The notes under the pieces: generated by a model
Told to the model about the DNA's origin: nothing
Seen by the model: the letters and a program-made list of their open reading frames with translations, nothing else
Database searches by the model: none
DNA from: Kryptolebias marmoratus
Lineage: Eukaryota > Chordata > Actinopteri > Cyprinodontiformes > Rivulidae
Assembly (NCBI RefSeq): GCF_001649575.2
Contig: NC_051450.1
Coordinates: forward strand, 13,428,115-13,492,114
Direction: 5' to 3'
DNA length: 64,000 bases
Position numbers and translations under genes: made by a program
Shown here: one piece after another, positions 43,301-55,300 of the stretch
Position numbering within the stretch: position 1 is the first letter of the stretch
Layout: the number at the start of each line of letters is the position of its first letter

Positions 43301-46300
43301 ATCAGCAAGTAAGTTCTCTTATACACCATCATCACAAAGAGTTTTGTAGATCTAGGAAACTTTACAGCCAATCCAATTATGTATCACCGAATTTATATCT
43401 GAAAGAAAATAAATGTTTTTACCTGCATAATTAAAATGGAGAAGTGTTGGGAAAGTTAGGATGGGAAACTATACAGCTGTCATTAAAGCAGATAGGCTAA
43501 CATAGACAGTCAACAATTCAACACGCTGTCTTCTCTTCATTTTCCTCAACAAGCCCCAAGATTGTGTTTGGTAAACTGTAAAAGTTCAGTACTGATATTA
43601 CAACCAAATCCAAGAAAGTAACAAGGCATGTTATCACCAAACACATCAACTTAATCTACCTTTCAAAAATACTTGTATTTTTATTTTGCAAATTGAATGT
43701 CTATGTAGCCCAAATGTTGACATGTAGTCTAGTAAATGTCAGTAAATACATTTTTTCCTATCTGATGTATTATGTCTAATCATTGTTCAGATCAAAGAAA
43801 GATCTTTGTTCGCTAACCAACCAAACTCACAAGATGTATTGTTTGTTTTCTTCTTTTGGGTGTGCCTTTATCAGCTTCTGCCATACTTCATTCATCAGAT
43901 ACTTTCAAGTACAGGGATCCACATCACCTGGTGGAAATGACATCACTGGTGGTGTCTATTTATTGCCAGACTATTCCTGGCTCAGATTTTTTGAATGCTT
44001 TAAGGTTGGGGCCCACATAGTTGTTATTATGAACATGGTCAAGAGGGCAAAGGCTGGGATTAAGGTGTGGGAAGGGCATTATAAATGTGAATCCTAAAGT
44101 GACAGAATCAGCATATTGCTGGCATTGATCAGTGCATGATCTCTTTCAGATGTGATTTTGATGACACAGCCCAGTATCGTGTCTCTGCCATGAACTCAGA
44201 AGGAGAGCTGTCCGCATTTGCTTCTGTCGTTGTCAAACGTAGGTTTTACTAAATCTCAACAAATTCCCTTCCTCTATCGATCCAAAATTATTTGGAACAA
44301 CTTCACACAGACTTCATTTTTTAAAAAGTTTTGTCCATTTAAAGCTGCTTTATGAGATGTTGCATATCATATAATAAAATACTGTACATTCAGTCCACCC
44401 TGAGTGTCATACAACACTGTGTACTGTAAGTATTAATAGTAACTGTGGCTTTTTTCCCATAGGGTTCAAAGGTGACATTGATGAGTCGCTGCCAGCACCC
44501 AGACGTAAGTGTGAATTTGCTGTCAGTTTCTGTCAAGATGCTAATAGATTGAACACTTCCAAACAAGTCTAAACATGCATCTTTTTTTATTAATGCTAAA
44601 CTAGTAAAAGTAAACCATTGTTAGCATTTATTAGAAGTTGTTACTAGAGGAAAATACATAATTTACGTAATTTGTAAGTGTCTGGTCCTTTTCAACTATA
44701 CAGTATCTGTATGTCAAGCGTTCTGGAAAAGCTAAATCCTAACTCAGCCTGTCAGAGTCAGCTCCTTAGAGCTTTGTATGCTGTAAAGAGAGTCTAGAAG
44801 TTATCTTTCCATGAGTCAAGCTTTTCAAAACACACTGTTTTTTTGTGAAGCGTCAATTCAGCTAATTGTCTGGCTTTACTGCTTTGTCTTTAGTTGGCCC
44901 AGTTTCTGAGTACGGCATCACCTTCCAGATTCACATTGTTGATAAGTTTGGAGTGTCGTTTGGAAGAGAGGGCGAGACTATGAGTCTGGGGTGTACGGTC
45001 ATCATCTACCCTGCCCTGCACCGCTACCAGCCAGAAATCCAGTGGTACAGAGATGGTAGGTAGACAGTTCCTGCCATATTAACGCACTTTTAAAGCCCTT
45101 TTTAACCTGATGTTTGTAGTGTGCACTTTGTTTTCTGAAAATATAATTAAACCTTCTCTGCTTTGTCATTAAGATGTTCTGCTGACTTCCTCTAAGTGGA
45201 CCCACATGCACTGGAGTGGGGACCGAGCCACACTGACTCTAACCCACCTCAACAAAGAGGACGAGGGACTCTACACCCTGCGCGTCTCCACCAAGTCTGG
45301 ATATGAAACCTATTCGGCCTACGTGTTTGTCAGAGGTGGGAACCTTTGTTCTGCTTTAGTTTACACAGGCAATCCAAAAGCATCCAATAACTCCAACCTA
45401 TGTTATTTGGATATATGACCTAAATACCTGCAGTCCTAGTCAACACAAATGAATTCTTCAGTTTGTTTTTGTTTCATGAGATCAAGGTCACAGTCACAAC
45501 AGCACGTACCCCTGGCACCTGATAATAACTCTGTATTTATCAGCGTCTGAATGTCAGTGAGGGGTTTTAAATAGGATATCTCTAATGGAGGCACCACCGA
45601 GAGTCAAGTCTCTGACATCTGTTTGCATGCCATGGAAAAAGCAGTCAGCCGAGCTTATCTTTGCTGCCTTCAGGGACAACCTGACATTTGTGGTTTCGGC
45701 ATCAACACAGGAGTTATAATGAGGAGGCAGGAAATTAGACCCTCATTGCTTCCCTTGTGTTTAGTTCAGGGTCATCCAAACAAAGAAAAATACCAAGTAT
45801 GGTCTCTATGATAAAATGATGAAAGATGTTTTTTGTTTATTATTAATATGCTTCCACATGCTAAGTTAATATGCAGCTAGATAGAATTTTTTTTAAATTT
45901 CTTAGCAAATAAACATAACCTGTTCTCAAAAAGACTGTCAGAGCCATGAACAAATTATCTTTTTCTACTTCGTGTATGAAGGATCAAATATCTATCTATA
46001 TGTCTTAACTGGTCAAAAAGGGGTTCTTTTTATGGCATTTTTTCTCTACACATGCCATTGTTGATTGCAGTTAAAATATTTGATTTGAAATCTTATTTTC
46101 ATTGTGTGTCAAGTTTGTTCAGATGTTTATCTGAAAGCTTGCATTTGTCATGAGGATATGGGAAGAACGTTTCCACATAAAAAAAAAAATAATGGTGTCA
46201 TTCAGACTCACTGACCTGTTCATAGTAAATGCCATTTAGGGCAAGAAGGTTCAGATTTTTACATTTTTCCACATACAATTTTGCCCTGACAGTCAGATCT

Positions 46301-49300
46301 GGTTGAACAATTTCCAGTTAAACACAGGTGGATTTACTTTGGTTAATAATCAAATAAAACAATGAAATATTACATGTTCAGTGTCATTTAGCTCTGCAGA
46401 AAGAGTTTTCATGCTGACCATTCTGATGAGGTTGTGTGCGTTAGACTCTGATGCTGAAGTGGAAGGCGCTCCTGGAGCTCCACTGGATGTCCGCTGTCTG
46501 GATGCCAACAAGGATTACATTATTGTCACCTGGAAGCAACCAGCTGTTGATGGAGGGAACTCCATCTTGGGCTACTTTGTGGACAGGTTAGTCATTCACT
46601 TCCTTTATTGTGTTTTACCTCCACTACTATAAGAAACTTCTGTCAGTCTCCTATTATAAGATTGCCACCCACAATGGCTTTACATCCAGGAGACTTAATT
46701 TCCATATTAGCACTTTTTTTCCCATTATGAAACATATTCATAATTAGTATAATTTGAAAGCTACAACGCAAAGTGGAAAGCTATCATGATGAGAAAAACA
46801 GTAGCAAAAATCTTCTTATCAGTTAAAATCTGATAAATTGTATATAATTGGAAATATTTTGCTTTGTTACATTTCATGAAGCAGCCACTTATAAATGGCG
46901 CTTTGCACAGACTGATATTTTTAAAAACTGAACAGGTGTGAGGTAGGAACGACCCACTGGATTCAATGCAACGACACGCCGGTCAAGTTTGCTCGCTTCC
47001 CAGTGACTGGTTTGGTGGAGGGCCGTTCCTACACCTTCCGCGTCCGTGCCGTCAACAAGAGTGGCATCAGCCACCCGTCTCGAGTCTCAGAGCCGGTGGC
47101 TGCCATGGACCCGGCTGACCGCGCCCGCATGAGAGGTACTGCAGCCTGGGAATCTGGTCTGGCATTTATTACTTATACTTAATTGGACAGTTTGTTCATT
47201 ATATCCAGAAGGTCTATTAAAAGTAAAAATCTGACTAAAACAGTTGTTGACTTGAAATTAGCAAAAAGTACAGAAAAAGTAAAATTATTTGAACATATTG
47301 ATTGTTTATGTGTTTTTTAGGTACTTCTGCTCCCTGGACTGGACAGATCATTGTGACAGAGGAGGAGCCTGCTGGTAGAAAATCACAGTTTTATTATCAG
47401 TCAGTTCTGCAGATCAAATTTATCCATTTTTTGCCATTCACCTGATGTTGGTGCCTGATCTTTTGACCATCAGAGAGCGTCGTTCCTGGTAGACCTCTTG
47501 AGCTGCAGGTGACCGAAGCAACCAAAAACTACGTAGTGCTGAGCTGGAAGCCTCCTGGAGAGAAAGGCCTGGAGGGCGTCATGTACTATGTGGAGAAGGT
47601 GAACTTTTAACATCATCAACTATTCATTGTCCTTGCTGCGCATTGAGCTGTTTCACACCCATTTGACCCCTCATTCTTTGCATGTCAGTGTGTTTCTGGC
47701 ACAGATAGCTGGCAGAGGGTGAACACAGAGATCCCAGTAAAGTCTCCTCGCTTTGCGCTGTTTGATCTCGCTGAGGGGAAATCCTACTCCTTTCGTGTTC
47801 GCTGCTGCAACTCCGCTGGTGTCGGTGAGCCCTCTGACCCAACTGAAGCCATCACAGTTGGCGACAAACTTGGTGAGAAGACATACAAACATACGGATTT
47901 ATGCAAAGTGTCTTTTCTGCTTCACAGTCTGACTAGAGGCATTTGGAGAATCATGGAGTCAAAAACAGGAAAAACTGGCAATTTTTCTACGATATTTTAA
48001 AGCAACCTGTCTGCCAAGTTCACCAAGAAGAAGTGGAGGTGTTTTAAAGTGGTCACACCAGATACTGAGTGAATTATGTGTAACTTAAAGCCATTCATGG
48101 TATACCCAATTTACTGTGTCTGTCATTTGGGCACAAATACTAAACACGGATGCATCATACATGCAGCGGTGACGTTGTACACTTTCAATCAATGAGCCAA
48201 AAAACATTTAATGCTCTTTCTCCACAGATATCCCATCTGCTCCAGGAAAGGTTGTTGCCACTAGAAACACAGACACATCTGTCGTTGTGAGCTGGGAGGC
48301 ATCCAGTGATGCCAAAGACCTGGTGGGGTACTACATCGAGGGGAGCGTGGTGGGTAGCAATGTGTGGGAGCCGTGCAACAACAAGCCTGTAAGGGGCACC
48401 AGGTAAAATCGACTCTTCATCTCTTTTTATTTAATTCTGATAAGAACCACTATACTTTATAAGTTTGGTCAAAATGACTTGCAGGTTCATCTGCCACGGG
48501 CTGACCACAGGTGAGCAGTACGTGTTCAGGGTGAGGGCAGTGAACGCAGCAGGACTCAGCCAGTTCTCCCAAATATCAGAGCCTGTGGAGGTGAAAGCTG
48601 CAATTTGTGAGTGAAATAAAGAGAAATTTACTTAATATAAAACAGTAATTAGAGGATACTAAAATATTAGGTCCATATTTCTACTCAGATTTGTGTTTTA
48701 AGGGATTTTTATAGATTGATCCATCTAGCATTTTAATTTGACTTTTATGGTATCTGTAAGTCCTAATCACAGACACAAAAGTGCTTAGAGTATTTGGTCA
48801 ACTTATGTAAATGTGAAAGTTATAACTTTTGGTATAAATTTTGGTATAATTGATATAAGAATTGCCACACTTTTCTGCTAAAATATTTAAGACTTTTAAA
48901 AAAAACCTTTTTGTTTACTAAGTAAACCAGGCACAGAAACATGAAGTTTAATAAAAGATTAACTGATTAAAAGGAGATAATCTAATCATAAAATGACTCC
49001 TAAAATCCATTGAGCATCATTCACTGTAAGATTATTAGTTTTATTTGGGGGTTTTGTTGCATAAGATAACATGAAAAGTCATGCAACAATCGTTGCTTTT
49101 TTTTTGCAATTAGAACCAAAGCTGCTATTGTTTTCATGAACGTGTCTTCAGCTCTTCATCTGCACATCTCCTACACTTTTACACCTTGGTTCCCCTCGGT
49201 GACCCTGTCATGTTATTCTACATGACGGTCTATCCCCCAACCCCCCCTTTTCCCTCACCACCTCCTCCTCCCTGCACAGCCTGAAGCAGGGTCGGGGTCA

Positions 49301-52300
49301 GGACTTGTAGACTTCCTCTATTTTGGGTCAGTTTGATCCAATTCAGCGGTTGTTACAAACCAGCCCTCTTTGTCGCACCATCACCCGCACCCCCTACCAC
49401 CACCTGTCCTGCACACAAGATGTGTCGGCAACACCACGTGGTGCTAAAGGTACCAAGAGACGGACCTCTATCACCTCAGCAGAACCCTGCTCTTTGTTGT
49501 CTTGTTCTAACTTTTGTATCAGCAGCTAATCAGACAGGTCAATTGTTTGGTTCTACTGATTTCAAATAATGTTTAACATTTATATTTTAAAACTTTTGGT
49601 TTTTTTAGAGCTAGTGTTTGTGCATACAACCTGCCAGAGTGGTTTACTTTATGGGATTGTGATGTATTTTGTATCCAGCAGGCAGTCTAAGAGCTAATCT
49701 TTCACCAAAAGCCAATTAATTTACAGCTTAGCTGTTTTTAAGAAAGGCATTAAGATCCTCACAAGTATTTAACCATCACTTTCCACCTCTTCAAGAAATT
49801 TTTTAAAATTCTTAGTTTTTGTATAATGTTACAAACTAAACACGATTTAAACTTTTACCCTGGGTGTCACATCTCACATCAAAAGACTCTTGAAACAAAA
49901 AAAGTACTAAGTCTAGTTTCAGGTTTGCAGCGGGTCGTGCATTTGGGCAACACGTCTTACAAAACACATTATTCAGATTCTACTGAAAGTTTTAGATGGT
50001 TTTATTAAATCAGAATCTGGCTCCTGCATGGTCAACAAATGTACAGAAACAATGCTGCTGCTGTAGTGTTTGTCAGTCCAGATCTGGCTGCTCTCCAGCA
50101 TGTGTTTGCTTAAAAACAATCTCTCAGCATTATACATGTAACTCACTGATTTCTCATGCAGCATGTACAAAACTTTACTGAACATGAAAAGTTTTGTAGA
50201 CAAGTTTTGTTTCATAAATGGTGCACACTCATCTGCTGCTCTGCTTTACACTCCTGCATGATCTTCCTCCACTGGATGTCACCTGTTGGTCATCTTGTCT
50301 TCATTTTCCCTCCCAGTCAGATGAAGACATTGCTCTGTATTTGATAGGCTGATGAGATAGATATGACTTGTTTACATTCATGCTTTTTTTCTTGTGTTGT
50401 GCTTTTTGAATGTTGTGGGAAACGTTTCATTTGCCTGTTTAAAAAAAAAACTTATTTTGCTTTTCTTTGCTAACACCCATAGGGGGCGGCATTCCACATG
50501 GTGTGTTGTCGACGATGGGGCCGGGGGGTAACGCGTGCCAACTAACCGAGCACAAGCCACGCTGGACGGACACGCATGAAACTGTCCAGTCATCCCCTGA
50601 CACTGTCCAAAAGCACATTAAAGCTCAGGCTGACACTGAAACTGGGGAGGGGGCCAGGGCTGCCGAGCCAGACCCCCAGGAAGGTCAAAGGAAGGGGGAG
50701 GCGGTAGGCAGCGAGACCTGGGCCCCAGACCTGGTAGAAAGCCCCCTCTCAGAGTCAGGCTCAGTTTCTGAACCACTTACTGACCAAATCCTAGCTGCAC
50801 AATTTGGGCAAATCAGCGTTCAGATTCAAGATCGAAGCAAGCCCGAGGGCCAAAAGGCATGTAAGTTTTCTGTAGATGCTTCTGCTAATCAGGAGGGTTC
50901 AAAGGCCAGGAGAGAAATAGCAGGTGAGCACCAAACCTTTTAGTCAAAGTGGAAATATAACATAAAAATAATAAGTACATTTCCACCTAATTTAAAAATC
51001 TATGAAAGTAGTTATAAGAGCAAAGATTTTTCATGCTGCATCCAAATCATCCATAATCATTACAAATGGACTGCTCCACTGGTGCTCTGATTCAGGTAAG
51101 ACCCGTTAAACACCACTTAGCTTTTTAAAACTCAGCACAGTCCTTCCTCCCAGCCTCCTTGACTCGGTGGCCTGCTGTCTGTCACACGAGGACATGTTTC
51201 CACCCTGATTCTCCTGAGCACTTTAACACACAGAGGTGCTCTGCGATGGGAGCCACTCCATCTCCCCCTGCCTGACCCGACCAGCACAAGAGCAGGACAT
51301 TTGACCTTTCTGGGACTGCAGTCCTTCAGATCTCTTTGACTGTTTGCCCCACTTTTCACCCACCTATTTTCTAGTCTCTGTAATCACTGTGTGTTCTCTT
51401 ACTACAAATTCTATGTAACCTGTACTTTTTGTTGTGGACACATTGCATACCTAGCAACATATCTAAAGCAACAATGAAATAATTTCATGAATTAAAGTTC
51501 ATAAGTGCATTAGACCAGATGTGGTCAGTTTCCCGTTATTTCACTTTCCCATGAGCTCAGTCTCCCTGCAGAGGCTATTTGGTGTTAATTTAAGTCCTCT
51601 GTCTCAGCCTCACCTGCTCCACCCTATGGCATCAGTGTTCTGGAGTGCGTGCGTGACTCCATGGTGCTGGCCTGGAAGCAGCCAACCTTCGTCGGTGGTG
51701 CTGACATCACCGGCTACTTTGTTGATTACCGTGAGGTCATCGATGGAGTGCCGGGGAAGTGGCATGAGGCCAACATCAAGGCCGTCAGTGAGAGGGCCTA
51801 CAGGGTGAGGGGACCTAAAAAAGGTGTTTTTTATCAAAGGCTGGTGGTTTGATATGCGATGGTTTACATTCTGGCTTCGTCGTGCGCAGGTGTGTGACCT
51901 GAAGGAGAACAGGAAGTACCAGTTCCAGGTGAGAGCAGCCAACATGGCAGGTGTCGGCATCCCATCGATGCCCAGCAACACCTTCCTGTGTGAGGAGTGG
52001 ACCATCGCTGTACCAGGTTGGTTTGTCAAGCTGCGACTTTTTGACTCACAATGCACAATACAATGAAGAAATACATATTTATTTTACAACATATGATCCT
52101 GGTTTCTGAACAGTTATTGACTGGGATTAATAACGTTACATTTACATAAACAGCAAAGTCTGCTGACATACAAAGAATAATGAAAGACCGTTTTCCTCTT
52201 TGTGGGCCCATAAATGTTGCCAAACATATGAAAAGGGTTTTCATACTCCGTAAAAATGTATAAAACACAGCCAAACTTACTGTGCTTTCCTGCAGGACCC

Positions 52301-55300
52301 CCTCATGACCTGCAGGTTAGAGAAGTGAGAAATGACTCCGTGGCGTTGCTTTGGAGACCTCCTGTGTACCAGGGCCGCGATCCGGTCAACGGGTTCTACG
52401 TTGATATCAAGGAAGCTGACGCGCCAGAGGAAGACTGGAGGGGAGTCAACACCAAGGCTACAGAGAAAACATACATCAAGGTCATCACCTGGTGTCAGTT
52501 TCTCTGAGACGTTTATCTCCACACCCGGCTACAGCTGCTGTTTCATCAGCGCGTCTGTTTTTTATGTACAGGTTAAGAATCTTAAAGAAGGAGCGTCGTA
52601 TGTGTTCCGAGTGCGCGCCCAGAACAAAGCAGGTGTCGGGAAAACCTCAGATGTGACGGAGCCCGTCCCTGCTGTGACCAAACCAGGTGGGATGACGGTG
52701 ATGAATGTGCTTCAGACGTGATGTAATCAGGGTGGGGTGACAAGCAGCACAAGGGTTACCTCTGTTTGTTTTCAGGCACTAAGGAGATAGTCGTGGAAGT
52801 TGATGATGATGGTATTATCTCCATGAACTTTGAATGCTGTGACTTGACCCCTGACTCCAAATTCGTGTGGGCCAAGAACTACGAGGAAATCACAGACACC
52901 AGCCGCCTGGCCATAGAGACCAAGGGAAACAAGTGAGATGACTGAGTTTTATTTACTTCACACTATAAATAGTATTTAGAAATTAGAGGTGGTTGCATAC
53001 ATAATTTTTATACAGTATATATAAATATTAGCCATATTATAAATTGCTATCTACTTTTAAAAGCCTGAATGATTTTCTCTGAGTGATAATCCAGAAATAA
53101 GCCAGAACCACACCAGCTGAGGCACATGATCAGTTTTGTTATTTTATTTTAAAGCCAGCATCACAGATATTATGACTGATATCATCGAGCATTTCTACCT
53201 GAGACTGTTTGAGTCCAGACATTATCCTTGCATTTAATACAATATATTCTGTGCAGGTCCAAAGCTGTTTTCGCGTCCCTCGGGGAGGAGGACATCGGTG
53301 TTTACTCGTGCCTGGTCACTCACACTGATGGTGCTTCATCCAGCTATACTCTCTCTGAGGAAGGTGGGTTTAAAAAGATAAAATGAAAATAAAAAGACCA
53401 CAAGTTATTGCTTTTTTTTCTTTTTATCTTTATGAATCTCCTGTCATTCATCAGAACTGAAGAGGCTGCTGGAGGTCAGTCATGACCACAAGTTCCCCAG
53501 TAAGTGCTTCACAGCTCATCGGAGTGGGACTGATTTTTTTTTTTTTAATAATTGGTCATCACTTCTTTTTAAGACCACTCACAGTTTTTCTTCACCCCTC
53601 TCCTATCACCAGTTATTCCCCTGAAGTCAGATTTGGCCGTGGAGCTGCTGGAGAAGGGCAAAGTGCGCTTTTGGCTGCAGGCGGAGAAGATCTCAGCGAA
53701 CGGCAAAGTCGATTATGTTTTCAACGACAACGTTCTCTCTCAGGGGGAGGTCAGTAACAATACGGGTTAAAACTTTTCTTGCAAAAACGACTTCAAAAGT
53801 TCTACTAAGAGTCTTGTTTGTCATTGGGGGTTTTTCACAGAAATACAAAATGAACTTTGACAAGAACACCGGCGTGATTGAGATGCTCATGGAGTCTCTG
53901 ACCCCGGCAGATGAAGGCACGTACACCTTCCAGATGACAGACGGGAAAGCCACAAACCAGTCCAGCTTGGTACTGATTGGAGACGGTATGTTCAGCCTAA
54001 AAGGGTCTAAAACTGTAAATACATATATGTATTTTAAATGCATTGACCCAAATTTTTAAAGTATAGATATAGCATATGTAAAACGTATAAAATCATCCCC
54101 AGTTTATTATAAATTCCTCTGATCAAGTTGCATCAAGGCCTGTAAGCCAACCTCCTAGCTAAGTGAACAAGCTTTTTGACCTCTAATTGGCTTAATGTGT
54201 GCAGAGGCAAACAAAGATCTCAGCACTGACTCCTTCTCAACACTGGAGGGCAGTAAAAGGTTTTATAAATTATGTTGTGAGCTCAAGAAATAATAACTGA
54301 CGAGCATGGCAGCAGAACTCCATGGGTTTGTTATGTGTTGTTTTCTTGTCTTTCTCATAAAATAGAGGGTAGATTATTAAATATACAGAATAATTTACCC
54401 TCTTTTTTTAAACCTCAACTACTTCTGATCATTTGGCATTTTGGAACAAATCAAACAACTTTAAAATTTAGTAAGTTATGATAACTTTTATTTTTAAAAT
54501 ATCATTAAAATGTTGTCATGTCTGATCTTCGCAACAGTAATTTGATGAATTTTAGATTTTCAACCTGCTCATAGTTTAAATTAAATATATATTTGCTGTA
54601 TTATTTCAAGCAATGCCTTGAAAAAGATTTAACCCCTGATGGTGCTTCAATAAATAACCTTTTTAGTATGATCGCTGTGAGTTGCCATAGTAACTATACT
54701 AGAAATTAACTATAGTGAGCTGCTTGGTCCTCTGTTGATTAGATTTGTTTGGAGCCAAGTAGATATGATAAGATTTTACGGTTAGAACTGGGTAAATTCA
54801 TTTGAAATCACTTTAAGCCATTTTCATTTACAGTGTTCAAGCAGCTGCAGAAGGAATCAGAGTTCCAGAGAAAAGAATGGTTCAGAAAGCAAGGTATGAA
54901 ACATAATTAATTATTTTTTAAAATTTTTTGACTAACTGATCTGTCTTTTTGTTATATACATGTAAGACTGTGATCTATATCTTATAGAAAAAAAGGTGAA
55001 ACAGACCATTTTTTAATAATTCTGGGTTAAAAACTCCCCTTTTGATGGACTAAAAATAACAAAATGTGTATACTGAGCTTTGAAAGTGTTTTCCAGGTCC
55101 TCACTTTATCGAAGGTTTGGGTTACGAGGTCACTCCAGAGTGCTGCGTGATTCTGAAATGCAAGGTGAGCGAGAGGTTTCTCTTTTAAACTGGTTCACTC
55201 TGAACTGTTTTCCGAGTGGCTAAGATCTGCTGTGCTGCTCCTCAGGTTGGCAACATGAAGAAAGAGACTACAGCTCAGTGGGCCAAAGATGGACACGAGA

